Origin: Prunella strophiata
Taxonomy: Eukaryota > Chordata > Aves > Passeriformes > Prunellidae
Length of the DNA stretch: 64,000 bases
Direction of reading: 5' to 3'
NCBI GenBank assembly: GCA_036583965.1
Contig: JAZBQD010000009.1
Coordinates: 6,408,508-6,472,507, forward strand
The translations under genes were made by a program, and so were the position numbers. Shown one piece after another: positions 11,663 to 22,892 of the stretch. The stretch's first letter is position 1, and every line of letters begins with the position of its first letter. The notes under the pieces are model-generated. The model had not been told where the DNA came from. It searched no databases and saw nothing but the letters and a program-made list of their open reading frames with translations.

Positions 11663-14002
11663 GAGCTGTTCTGGTGTTTCAAGGAAAGAGGAAGGGTGAA
11701 AGTGGCTTTCCAAGTGGCCAGGGGGGTTGCACCAGAGGCAGGTCAGGGTCTGGTGTGTGTTTCAGCAGGAGGCAGCTGCCCATGCTGTGCCAGGCAGGTT
11801 CAGGGCCCTGGCAGCCCCAGGAGGAGGGCACAGCCACGTCACCCAGTGCTGCTGCTGCCTCACTGGGACAGGACCCAGGGTGCAGCAGTGACAGTTCTCT
11901 AGGCAGCTCTGGTCCCCAAAGCAAAGCAGGAGGGAGCACTGGGTGTGTGCCAGGAGCCTCTGTGTCCCAGACTGGTCATTGTGACTGGTCAGGCCAGTCC
12001 CTCACCTTGGCCTGAGCCCCAGCTCACCCGTCAGGTGCCTCTGGAGCTGCCCCACCACCCCTCTCAGGCAGATGTATCTGAAGACAGTTTCCCCTCTCCG
12101 TTCCACATCCTTATTTGTTGTTCTGCTTTCTGTTCTGAGTGACCATCAGACCCAACCTGCCAAGAAAGATCTTGCATTTGCAACCTTGAGATGATTTAGC
12201 AACTGATTCAGATACTCAGAATTCAGATACTCTGAATCAGCTGCTGAAGAACCCTTCATGCAAGACTAGCTGACTTTTCCAGGCTACTCTAGGTGAGTAA
12301 TTTTTGCTGTAATACTTATTTCTGGATGGTTTTTTTCATTTGTTTTTCCTGAGAAGAGAACCAGGGGAGCAGAATTGCTGGTGACTCTGATGCCATGTGC
12401 AAGAGCAGGGGAATATGAAGGCCGTGGTGTCTGTGCCCCTTTCCCCCCCAGTGTGCTTGGGAGAGGAGCTTTGGATGTGTCAGCACTGGCACACACAGAG
12501 CAGCCTGGTGAGTGGGTGCTGGCTCCAGCTGGTGCCTCCCAGCACCCTCTCACTGCTGTGTGCCACAGGGGAGACCCTGCAGAAACGTGTCCCCAGCCAG
12601 GACCAGAAATCCTCCTCAAAACCAGGGCAATAAATGCAGCAAGGAGCTGGTGGCAAATGCAGCCCAGAGCCCCAGGAGCTTCTGGAGGTTCTGGGTCCAG
12701 AAATCTCAACTCCCTGCAGTCAGACAGGACTGGCTTTGAGCTGGCTGCTGTTGTGGCTGCTGCAGGGGGGTGGTCCTGGCAGGTGCAGCTCTGCAGGTTC
12801 TGGCAGTGGCTCTGGGACAGGGGGTGCTGTCCCTGCTGCCCTGAGCTGTGCTGGGGCCCTGGGGCTGAGCAGGAGCTGTGTTTGTGGGTTGGTGGCTGTG
12901 CAGCAAAGTGTGTCACGGCAGAGCTGCACAGAGCACAGCAAACCGGCCAAAAACCCAGCCCAGAGGGGTCCTGTGTTTGGAGAGGCAGATGGGAGAGAAT
13001 TCCAGAAGGTTTGCTGCCACTTCTCAGGGTTTTTTGTTCTTGGAAAGGGCAGGGTGATGAAGGTACAAAACTGTAGTGATTTTCTCGGCCTAGAACTGAT
13101 CCAAGGGTCCCCAGCAGCTGATTCTGGGTCTGGAATCCCTGTCTGAGGCTGACCCAGAGAGCCTCCCACTTGCACAGTGGAGCAAAATGAGAGAAGCCAC
13201 CAAAATGCCAGAGATGATTCAGCTCCTGTCTTTCTATTTCTATTTCATTTCTGCAGTATTGGCAAATACCTGCTGGTAATGGCAGCCTCAGCTGCAGCTT
13301 CACATGAGAGTTCTCAGGGCAGGAGAGCTGCTCCCAGTAGCTCCTTACCCTTGAATGGAGTGCCACAGTGGGAATGGTGGGGCAGGGACAGGGCAGCAGG
13401 GTGCAGGCTCCTGCCTGCCTTGGGACACTGGCTGGCACGTCCCTGGTGGTGGCAGCCAGTCCTTCCCTGGGCTGCAGGACAAATCTACACCGTGCAGAAA
13501 GGAGATGGCAGCTTCATTCTGAGAGATGTGGAGCAGGTGGAGCTGAGCCCAGAGATCAGATGTGGCACTGCTCCAGCAGAGCCTCTCACTGTGTGCAGCA
13601 CCCGGGGCAAGGACTTACATCTGGAGTGGGGGGTCTGGGTTTTAGGACCAAACCTCTCTGATTCTGTCATATTAAAAACATCTGATGGCTTTGGGAGCAG
13701 AGCCAACACCTGTGAAGATCTCAGCTCAGATGTCAGAGGCTCGACCCCCAAACCACCGGAAAGAATCGTGACTTGGGGGAAACCTGAGGGGGCTGAGCCC
13801 TCTCCTTCCACACTCCTTCCTTTCCAGGCTCAGCACAGCCTCACAAACCAGAGCCCCCTGTGCTCTGCTGGCTTCCAGCCTCCCAGCCTCAGAGGCTGCA
13901 CACCAGAGTCTTCCCCTGACCTTGAGCTGGCTCCAGTCCTAGGTGTCCTGCCCCAGGGGACACTGGAGCATGTGTCACCTCTGCTGTTCTTTTCAGAGGG
14001 AG

Positions 14003-17000
14003 ATGAAGGTGTTGCTGAGCCTGACCCTGCTGCTGACATGGCTGGGTAAGCTCCAAGTTTTATCCCCCTCTGCTTTCCCTTCTGCCCTTGCTCTAAGACC
14101 CATCAGTGTCTCTCCTCCTGTGGTGAGGACCCTGTTCAGCTGCTCCTCTCCTGGGTGCCAGTCTGGCCCTGCATGTGCTGGACCTCCCCTATAAACAGCC
14201 TGCAAACTGCCCTGCCATCCCTGCATGTGTCCTGCACTGAGGCTCCAAGGCTTTGAAAGAAGCAGAACTGCTTCACCAAGTCTAAACACAGGGAGAGGTT
14301 TCCAAGGTATTGATTTTGGCTCTGCTCGAGGCAGGCAGCTCCCTTGGTCTTCTCCGCTGGCAAATATTTGTCATTTTCAGCTCCTCAGCTGGTCAAGACC
14401 AACAGAACTTGTTTGGGGAGCTGCAGCACTTTGCATTCATTATTTACAGGGTTTCAGACAAACACTTGGTGCTTGGCCAGGGCCCAGCCCTCGGTGGTTG
14501 TGGACAGGCTGAGCACAGAGGCTCAGCCACGGGGACGAGCCTACCTGTCTGAGCAGCTCCCCGAGCTGAATCAGCTCAGCCAGCTCTCAGCAAACAGCAG
14601 CAGAGCCTCAGCCTCCCCTTGCAGGGCCACTGCGGGCTGAGGCAGGTGGGGTGGATGAGCTGCAGTGACATTTTCTGCCCCACTCGTTGCAGAGAATCTT
14701 TTAGTTCAGAGAAGACCTTTAATCCCCTTCCTGCCGTGCGCTCTGCAGCCCGCTGAGCCGCAGCTGCCTCGTGTGGCTTGGCAGCTCTGTGCCCTTTGAT
14801 GTTCCCCTGGTTTGCTTTTTTCCCACTGTCCAGCTTCTCTAGAAACCCCAAGCTGTGGTTACGTGGCCAGACAAGCCCAAGCCCAGGTCTGGAGCCTGTG
14901 AGCAAAGGGGAAGGAAGCCAAATGGGCAGTGAGGGAGGAACTGAAATTCGTGTGAAGCGCTGGAATTGCCCCGGGCCTGGTGGAGATGAGAGCAGCACAG
15001 GTTCTCCCAGCCAGTGACTCAGAGGCACGGCCCTGCAGGAGCTGCAGGCTTTGGCTCCGAGGCGTGCAGGGCAGGGGTTGTGCTTCCCAAGTCCCCTTCG
15101 GCTGCACCACCCGGCAGCAGCCCTTGGTGTGGCAGCCTTGGGAGGATGCGCTGCCCCACATCCCAGGCACGCCACCGGCAGGGCTCAGGCACGGGCTCGG
15201 CCTCTGCGCTGGTCGGGGCCGTGAGCCCCAGGCTTCCCTGGAGAGGAGACGGCGATGGGGACGGGCTGGCTGCAGCTGGCCGTGCTCCCCGGGCTCATCG
15301 TGCTGTCCCTGTCCCCGGCAGGGCGGTGCAGCGCGGCCGCCGCGGTGTTCACGGAGCCGCAGCTCCGAGCTAGGGCGGGGGACTCGGTGCTGCTGCAGTG
15401 CCTCTTCCTGGACCCCGAGAGCAAGGGCTGGACCCTGCACAAAGTGGACTGGCTGCACAGGGCAGGAGCTGGCACGCAGGTGGGTCGGGACAGGGCTGGC
15501 AGGAGAGGGGGCACGGCGCAGGTGGCAGGGGAGGGAGAGCCAGGCAGCCCTGGGGAGGCTGGGGGAAATATCCGTGGAGAGGCAGTGGGGAAACAGCCCT
15601 GGGGAGGCTGTGGGGAAACAGCCCTGGGGAGGCAGTGGGGAAGCCCATCCGCCTGCCACCAGGCCATGAGGAGAGGAAGTTCCCACGAGAGGAAGAAGGG
15701 TCCCCGTGCGGGGGCAGGACCCGCAGCACCCGGGGAGCGCCGCTCCGGGCGCTGCGGCTTTCCCTGGGACTGCCGGGCTCTGTGCGAGCAGAACAGCGCA
15801 CGGGACAGGGACAGAGTGAGAACTGAGAGCTCCTGAGGAGGGTCAGGCACCCGACATCCTCACCTGACATCCTCACCCGAAATCCTCACCTGACATCCCG
15901 CACCTGCCCCGGCAGGAGGAGATGGTGTTCTTTTACTACAGCAACCACGGCGTCCCCGCGGGCCGCTTCAAGAACCGCGTGCAGTGGCAGGGGAACATCT
16001 CCCGCTGGGACGGCTCCATCCTGCTGCAGGACCTGCGCCTCAACGACAGCGGCACCTACGAGTGCGAGCTGCGCCTGCTGGAGGCCAGCAGCGTCTTCAG
16101 GAGCCGCACGGTGCTGCTCGTCAGCCCCGCGGTGCCCAGAGGTGCGCGGTGCCCCCCGCCCCCGCTGCCCCGCGGCTCCGGGGGTCCCCGCGGTGCCACC
16201 CCCGCCTCGGTGTCTCCCCGCAGGCTCCGGGGGTCCCCGCGGTGCCACCCCCGCCTCGGTGTCTCCCCGCAGGTGCCGAGGATGCCGCGCCCCCGAGAGA
16301 CTCCGGGTTCTGGCCGGCCGTGGTGGGCTGTGGCTGCGTGGCCGTGGTGGTGGCGTTCCTGGCCGGGCTCTGCGTGAGGAAGAGGTGAAAACGCTGCTCT
16401 GGGTTTAGGGGGTGAGGAAGCGCCTCCCTGCAGCCCTCCCGCGCTGCTCTCCCTGGCCGAGCTTTGCTCGGTGCTCTCAGGTGTGAGGGTTCCCCTCCCC
16501 AGGTGAGGGGTGCCAGCCGCCTGCTGCCATCTAGTGTCACCGTGCCCGGCCGGTCCCCTCGGCTCCCAAACCTCCTGGGCTGTGCCGGCAGCACGGGTAG
16601 CCTGGCCCGGGTGTGTGCAAAGGGATGTCCCGGGAGAGGGAGGCAGGGACAGGAGGAGCGGGTGATGCTCCTGGCCGGAGCTGACGCTGCTGCCTCCTTC
16701 CCTCAAGGTTTGCAAGCGTCACAGCCCTGGAGAGGATGGGGAAGAGCAGCAGGAGCAAAGCAGAGGTGAGAGCTGAGGCTGGAGGGGTCACTGGGGCTGG
16801 GTGTGTGGGCTCAGGGCTGGGGAGGTCAGGGAAGGGATCCCACCCTGCCCAGGCACCAGGGGCTGTTTGCTGGCCAGCTCCAGCCATGGCTCTTGTAGCT
16901 CACCCTGAGGCTGGGCTCAGGCAGCCCCTGTGTGTCTGGGGGCTGCTCAGTCCCAATCCCCCTGACCCACCCCTCACAGGAAGCAATTTACTCCTCAATC

Positions 17001-17424
17001 CCTGGAGCTGAGGTACCCAAGGAAGGAAAGAAGGTGCCTGAGCAGGAAGCAAAGAAGAAGAGGCGAGCTGAGGACACGTACATAACCATGGTGAGGAGCT
17101 GCAGCAGGTGTGGGGGCCTCCACATCACTGCCCCCCTCACAGGGCCATGGCACCCAGGGCCTCACTCCCTGTGCCAGAGCCCAGCATCCCGTGCCCCTGC
17201 CCCCTGCAAACACAGCCTGGTGCCCGTGGTGGGGCTCACACCTTGTCCCCTGCTCCCTGCAGCACCCATCTCACTGCCGGGACAACGGCGTCTACGTGGA
17301 GCTGGCCAAGAGAGCCCTCCCATCAGAATGGATGGCAGAGGGGAGCCAGGGGCATGGGCAGAGCCAGGAGCCCCGCAGCAGGCCAGAGGAGGCACTTCCC
17401 CAGCCCCCAGAGAGGCAGAAGTAG
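14003..17424 (+). CDS. JAML: JAML (junctional adhesion molecule-like), single-Ig form
   Basis: Leukocyte adhesion receptor that in mammals binds CXADR on epithelia. Proposed exons: 14003-14045 (signal MKVLLSLTLLLTWL), 15322-15479, 15916-16141, 16273-16384, 16708-16765, 16980-17090 and 17263-17424, giving 289 residues. An alternative start at 15255 makes a signal peptide contiguous with the Ig exon (297 residues). The V-set domain has SVLLQCLF and VFFYYSN..VPAGRFKNRVQW, then GSILLQDLRLNDSGTYECEL, closest to the first Ig domain of mammalian JAML. No second Ig domain is seen; human has two in 394 residues. A helix (FWPAVVGCGCVAVVVAFLAGLCV, about 155-177) is followed by a tail with AIYSSIPG and DTYITMHP. 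The latter matches the mammalian TYMTMHP motif and clinches the identity. Phases 1-0-1-2-0-0 join. Confidence 0.86.
15541..15640. repeat. Short minisatellite in JAML intron
   Basis: Four copies of a unit of about 24 bp, AACAGCCCTGGGGAGGC(T/A)GTGGGG, starting just downstream of the first Ig exon. Confidence 0.85.
16175..16272 (+). repeat. JAML: Perfect 49-bp tandem duplication carrying two splice acceptors
   Basis: Bases 16175-16223 and 16224-16272 are identical. Each copy ends in TGTCTCCCCGCAG, so JAML has two equivalent acceptors 49 bp apart before the transmembrane exon. Only the second (exon at 16273) keeps the frame. The first would add 49 nt and shift the frame, replacing the helix with an Arg/Gly-rich tail that stops near 16408. 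Confidence 0.95.
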
Positions 17425-17709
17425 CTGTGCTGGGGGATGGCAGCCCCTTTCAGGTGTGTCTGAGACACCTCTGTCCCTGTGAGGACTGAGAATGGTGCCA
17501 CGTCACTGTGTGCCCGTGCCAGGGCACTGCTGGGGCACAGCCCACCCCAGCTGTCTGCAGGGCACCAGGGGACACCTGTCCCTCCAGCTCGTGCCCCCTG
17601 GACCCGAGAGAGTGGGCACAGCCCCAGGCTCCAGCTCTGATCCTGGCCCAGGATGAGGATTTCCACGGGGGAGATGCAGCAGGAGCCATCACAGTATTTT
17701 TCTGTAGAT

Positions 17710-17715
17710 AATAAA
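17710..17715 (+). terminator. JAML: Candidate JAML poly(A) signal
   Basis: AATAAA about 290 bases after the JAML stop, followed by a T/G-rich stretch (GTGCTGTCTTCGTTTT). Confidence 0.6.
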
Positions 17716-18500
17716 ACTCAGGGAGTCTTCCCTGGTGCTGTCTTCGTTTTACCTCCAGCCTAAGCATGTGATGTCCAAGTGTGCCAAAATCTGCCTGGCC
17801 CAGGGCCTGGGAGCCCCTGAACCCAGCCTGGCACGGGGCACCCGCCAGCCCTGCTGCTCCTGGCAGGAGCAAAGCCAAACGGGGCAAAAAAGGGGTCCCT
17901 TGGCAGCAGGATGGGGCCCGAGGGGAGCAGGACAGGGCAGTGGGGTCCCCCCCGTGTGTCCCCTCGCCTTGGGGACAGGAGCAGCCGGGTGATGGGCAGG
18001 GCTGGCCGGGGGGAGCCCAGCCACCCCTCCCGGGCCCCCGGGGCAGCGCCTGGGCGGGCGCTGGCGCTGCTCCCGCTCTATCTCCGGGTGCTGGGCGCTA
18101 TCTCTGGTGCCGGGCGCTATCTATAGATGTTTGACACCTCCAGGTGCGGAGGGAGCCGGGACCCTCCACCTCCCACCGCTGCCGGCTCACTGCAGCGCCG
18201 CGCTGCGCTCCTTGGTTCTCGTTGACACCCTGCTCTCTTTTCCCGCAGGCAGCCGCGGGACGGGATTTAGGAGAAACCAGCCCCGCAGCTGGGTGTGGGG
18301 GGTCTGGGGACGGCTCAGGGACTTTGTAGGGTCGTGGCAGCCGTGGCAGCAGGGCAGAGCGGGCTTTGCTGCCCAGGACGGGCGGCAGAGGGCTGTGCTT
18401 GCAGTGTTTGCTGAGCAGAGCTGCTGGGACACTGCTGTGCCTTCTCTCCCGGGTGTCCTGCTTCCCCTCCCGGCTGTGGTCAGGCAGCAGAGCCCCCCTG

Positions 18501-18590
18501 CATCCCTCCCCTCTCATCCCTCTCCTCTCATCCCTCCCCTCTCATCCCTCCCCTCTCATCCCTCCCCTCTCATCCCTCCCCTCTCATCCC
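18501..18590. repeat. Minisatellite, 14-bp unit CTCTCATCCCTCCC
   Basis: About six near-perfect copies of a pyrimidine-rich 14-mer. Confidence 0.93.
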
Positions 18591-19529
18591 CCTGCCTCCC
18601 TGGGCTCTGCTGCCCTGGCCCTGGGGCATCCCTCACCTCTGTCCCCAGGGATGCTGTCCCATCAAACGCCACCCCGCCGCGTCCCCAGGGCTGTCACTGC
18701 CCCTCTGGGCTCCAGGGGCCACTCCTTGTCTTTCCTGCACCCATCTCTGCAGCCCCCAGGTGTGGGCCCAGGGCCCAAAGCTTTCCTTGGTGGTGCAAAG
18801 GGAACCAAAGGCTTTCTGCAGCCCTGGTGCTGCAGGGCAGAGCCTCCCCCTCCCGGGGCTGGGAGAGGAGAGCTGTTTCCCTGGGAGGAGATGCTGCTGG
18901 GCAAGGGAAGGAGCCTCCAGCAGCTTGGCAGCCCTGGGAAGTGATGGAGCTGTCTGGGAGCGGGCAGGTGACCAGGAGCACCCCTACCTGCTGCAGCCCA
19001 CCTGGGGCACCCCGGCTGGGCTGCTCGGGCCCCTCTGCTGCTGCCAGCCTGGAGCAACCCCTCTGCTCCCTGCCGGGCTCCAGGAGGGCATTTCCAACCC
19101 TCCCGTGCCCTGCTGGGCTCTCCAGAACCAGAGCTGCTGCCGTGGGTGGTGTGAGCAGGGCTGGCTGCCAGCCTCCAGCTGGGCACAGGGGACACACCTG
19201 CCTGTCCCCACTGCCCCCGGGGGCTCAGGAACCCCCCGTGTGCCACAGCCCGTGCACAGAGCAGGGAGCCGGCAGTGCCAGGAGCTGTCGCCTGCAGTTC
19301 AGGGGAAAATTTTTCCGCCCTCCCACTCCGGCGGCTGCAATCCACCAACCACAGCATTTACTGCTTTTTTTCGCCCCAGCACCGCTCCAGCCATATTGGG
19401 CTGTGGGGAGAAAGCGGCTCTAATGTTCTATGTCACCTGCAAATAACCCGGGCGTTCGAAAAAGCACCTCCACCACCTCCACAATCCACACCAACACCAC
19501 GTCCTCTCCACACACAAAAGTCCTTCAAA

Positions 19530-22500
19530 ATGAGCCCGGAAGCCTGGCTCCCGCAGCCCACCTTGTTCCTCACTGGCCTCACCTTGCTCCTCTCGCTGGG
19601 TAAGTGTCGGCTTGAGCCCCCTTGCATGTGCCCAGGTGGGGAGACGCCCGTGCCCCTGGCCAGGAGCCCCTGCCCGTGTGCCACCCCGGGCAGCGCCGTG
19701 CCGCAGGGATGGGCACGGAGGTGGTTTGGCGTGTGCCCTGCCGAGCCACCAGCCGGGGTGACCTGCTTTCGGGCGGGGTGGGGGCTGCATCTCCTCCTGA
19801 AAACGCCCTGCATCCCGGCCGCGGAGCACGGAGCCCCTGGCACGCCGGGCAGAGGAGGGGGCAGCGGTGGGGACGGGGCTGGGAGGGCGCAGCGCTGCCA
19901 GGTGGGCTGCGCTGCCGTGTGGCTGTCCTTTGGGGAGCTGGCAGGTGGGCTGCGCTGCCGTGTGGCTGTCCTTTGGGGAGCTGGCAGGTGGGCTGCGCTG
20001 CCGTGTGGCTGTCCTGCGGGCGCTGCGGGGGTGCTGTGGCGGTGGCGGTGGCTGTCCCCGGGCCGGTGGCCGTGCTCCGTGCGCGCTGCCCGGCCCCGCA
20101 GCAGCGGCGCTGTGTCAGCAGCTCCGCGGCCGCATCGATCGCTCGCGGCCGGGAGCGCCCCGCTCCTCTGAAGCGCTGCCCCGGAGCTCCTGCTTGTCCC
20201 CGAGGGGAGAGCCTGGGAAAGGAGGGCACAAGACCCGCTCAGGGCTGCTGTAGAGGCTGCTGTGGTTGTCCCCCAGCCTGGGTGCAGCGTGACGAGCTTT
20301 TGGGAGCCTGCGCAGCGCCGCAGGACCCGGCCTGGATGCTCCCTGGGGTTTTGGGGGTTTCTTCCCCCACCTCTGTTGTCCCCAGGGCTGAGTCCCCGGC
20401 CACTGGCAAAGTTTGGACCCACTTGGGTGCTCCTAGGTCCTGCCAGGCCGTGGTGTCCCTGCTTGGGGTGGGGACAGGTTTGCTGCTGGTGGCACTTCAT
20501 CCCTCTGTAGAGCCCTGGGGAGCCCTAAGGACACAGGACAAGGCCAGGTCACCCACCTGCAGGCACACAGGGCCCCGTGTGAGGGGCACTCAGATCCATG
20601 CAGGGATCCCCTCCAACCATTCTTGCTGGGACAGGCCAGCTCCTGGCTCTTCTCTCCCATCCCTGCAAGGTTTTCTTGGAGGCATCAAAGGTGGTGGCTG
20701 CCACGGGGCAGCAAGGCTGTGACAGTGCCTCGGGACACTTCTTTCTGCCTTGGGTGCTGTGGCTTGTCCCTGTGTCCCCAAGCCCTGTGGGAGCCCTCCC
20801 TGCTCTGGGGCTGGGTGGAGGCTGTTCCCCGTGGCTGCAGCACAGCCAGGAGCCATCCCAGGGCCTGGCCATGCCCGAGGGCACCTCTCTGCCCCCAGGG
20901 AGCTTCACAGCTGGCAGTGGGAGCTGGGGCTCAGCCCAGCTGTGCCTGCAGCCTGGGAAAGGCTCCTGTCCCTGGCTGCAGAGCCTGGCCCTTTCCTGCC
21001 CTGCTTGCAGGCGGAGCACAGCCAGCGGAGCAGCCTGACCTGCACCCAGCCTGGCCTCGGCAAGAAGGCTTGAGAGCAAAGAGCAGCAGCCCAAGGGGAG
21101 AGGTGAGGTGATCATTAAAGCACCTGGCAGTGTCCCTGTGCCTGCCCTGCAGGGTGTCACGGCCCCCCAGGACACTCTGGTCCCTCCCAGGGCTCGCTGT
21201 GCCCGTGTCCCTGTGCTTCTCAGGGCCTGGCCTGGCGTTTGCTGCCAGCTTGGCTGCACTGGAGCCTGCTCTCCTTGCCCAGCCTGGGGACAGAGGCAGG
21301 TGCTGGGTTTGGGTGCTGCTGAGGGGAGCTGCAGGGAAGGAGTGGAGGAGGGAGCAGGGCACAGACACCCCATCCCTGCCCCCTCCCCAGGTGAGTCCTG
21401 CCCTGTGAGCTGCACCAGGTGCTGCCCCTCTTTCTCAGCAAGGTCAGGGGTCAGGGACTGGCCTTGTTCCCCCAGCAGAGACCGGGATCTCGCTCTGGTC
21501 ATTCCCAGCTGGAGAATCCTTGCGTGGGCACTGCTGCCAGGGGAAAGCATCTGCATTCCCCGGGAGCCCCGGGGCCGGCCCTGGCAGCTCCCAGCCCTCG
21601 CTGCCGCCGTAGCTGTGTCCTGCTGGGAATGCAATGTGATGAGCTCAGCCATAATTTGCGTGTGGCTGTGGCGCCGGGCCCCGCGTGCTGACGCTGCAGC
21701 CTCGCACAGCGCCATCGATCGATCCCGCAGCAGCACAGCCTCGGGGGACGGCCGGGAGCAGGGCTGGCCTGCAGGCAGCAGCGATCAGCACCGGGATGGC
21801 TCAGGAGGCTCAGCAGCCCTGGCAGAGCACGGACGATGCTCTTCCTGTCCAGCCCAGGGACGGTGCCAGGGCTGCTCCCCTTGTTCCTGCTGGGCAGGGA
21901 AATTCCGGTCCTGGCTGGATACAGAGTGTGTGGATGTGCCTGGAAGGCAATGCCAGGCCCCAGGGAGAGCTCTGTGCTGGCAGGGCAGCGTGGGGACATG
22001 GGCTCAGCTGCCAGGGTGGCTGCCCATGACACCCCCCAAACCCATCTGCATTTGGCAGCGCCCCCGAGACTGGGCATGGAGGTCATGGCCCCTGCCATCA
22101 TCAATGCCTTGAATGGCTCCTCTGTGAAGCTCTCCTGCACCTTCAACTCCTGCTACAAGGTGGAGAACAAGCAGTTTTCCCTCAACTGGACGTACCAGGA
22201 GTGCAGTAACTGCTCGGAGGAGCTGGTGAGTCTCTCTGGGGATCTGCTGGGGTCCTGGGACCAGCTCAAAGGGGTTTCTTACAGGGCAGCACGTGCAGGG
22301 AGGGGGTGCTGGCTGGGAGATGAGCCCGTGGGGTGCCGCACACTGCCTCACCTGCTGTCCCCACGGCTGCCCAGTTCCTGCAGTTCCGCACCAAGATCAT
22401 GAACAAGCAGCTGGACCGCTTCGGGAACCGCGTGGAGTTCACCGGCAACCCCGCCAAGTACGACGTGTCCTTCACCCTCAAGAACGTGCAGCTGGAGGAT

Positions 22501-22892
22501 GAGGGCACCTACAACTGCTACGTCCTGAACCCCCCGGACCGGCACCGGGGCCACGGCAAGATCAGCCTGAAGGTGCTCACCCAAGGTCAGTGGTGGTGCC
22601 CCGTGCTGGGGGCACCCTCAGGGCAGGGTTTGCTCTCAGAACCTGCTCCCAGAGCCTGTTCCCAGGGGCACCGCGTGCCCTGAGCCCGTGCCCTGTGTCC
22701 CCAGAGCCCCCGAAGCACGACTCGACGGTGGCCGTGATCGTGGGCGCCTCCGTGGGCGGCTTCCTGGCCGTGGTGATCCTGGTGCTGATGGTGGTGAAGT
22801 GCGTGCGCCGGAAAAAGCAGCAGCGGCTCAACACGGACGACCAGAAGACAGAGGAGGAGGGGAAGACGGACGGCGAAGGCAACCCCGACTGA
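19530..22892 (+). CDS. SCN2B: SCN2B (voltage-gated sodium channel beta-2 subunit)
   Basis: Auxiliary subunit that links by disulphide to Nav alpha subunits and acts in axonal adhesion. Exons: 19530-19599, 22059-22225, 22375-22585 and 22705-22892, giving 211 residues (human 215). N-terminus EAWLPQPTLFLTGLTLLLSL matches mammalian DAWLPRPAFSLTGLSLFFSL. The V-set domain holds LSCTFNSCYKV, FSLNWTYQECSNCSEE and DEGTYNCYVLNPPDRHRGHG. Cys55, the known alpha-subunit cysteine, falls at the same residue number. The transmembrane segment (STVAVIVGASVGGFLAVVILV, about 155-179) and the start of the tail (VKCVRRKKQQRL..) are almost identical to mammals. The tail ends EGNPD then TGA; skipping one T at 22890 would read EGTK then stop, matching the mammalian end DGAK. 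See findings. Confidence 0.97.
19900..20015. repeat. 43-bp tandem repeat in SCN2B intron 1
   Basis: Copies begin at 19900, 19943 and 19986 (the last partial) and are virtually identical. They contain CTGCGCTGCCGTGTGGCTGTC. Confidence 0.93.

Larger units (their letters stand above)
9622..14002. other. MPZL3 3' UTR and MPZL3-JAML intergenic region
   Basis: The first kilobase is probable MPZL3 3' UTR. Beyond 10.6 kb there is no exon I can support. Long open frames at 12.3-13.4 kb on both strands have no motifs and simply reflect GC content. Two repeat features inside are listed separately. Confidence 0.5.
17425..19529. other. JAML 3' UTR and JAML-SCN2B intergenic region
   Basis: About 290 bases of JAML 3' UTR, then GC-rich intergenic DNA. 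The long plus-strand open frame at 18107-19423 has no recognisable domain and crosses a simple repeat, so I treat it as a composition artefact. The last few hundred bases should include the SCN2B promoter and 5' UTR; no TATA box stands out. Confidence 0.5.

Noticed and set aside
12284..13438. Minus-strand open frame of 384 codons between MPZL3 and JAML
   Set aside because: No domain, no start context, and overlapping long frames on the other strand. GC-rich composition alone explains it.
13488..13800. Plus-strand frame before the JAML signal exon as a missing Ig domain
   Set aside because: It lacks the Cys/Trp/D.G.Y.C pattern of a V-set domain and has no suitable splice sites.
18107..19423. 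Plus-strand open frame of 438 codons before SCN2B
   Set aside because: Crosses a 14-bp minisatellite and has no recognisable domain. No splice link to SCN2B.
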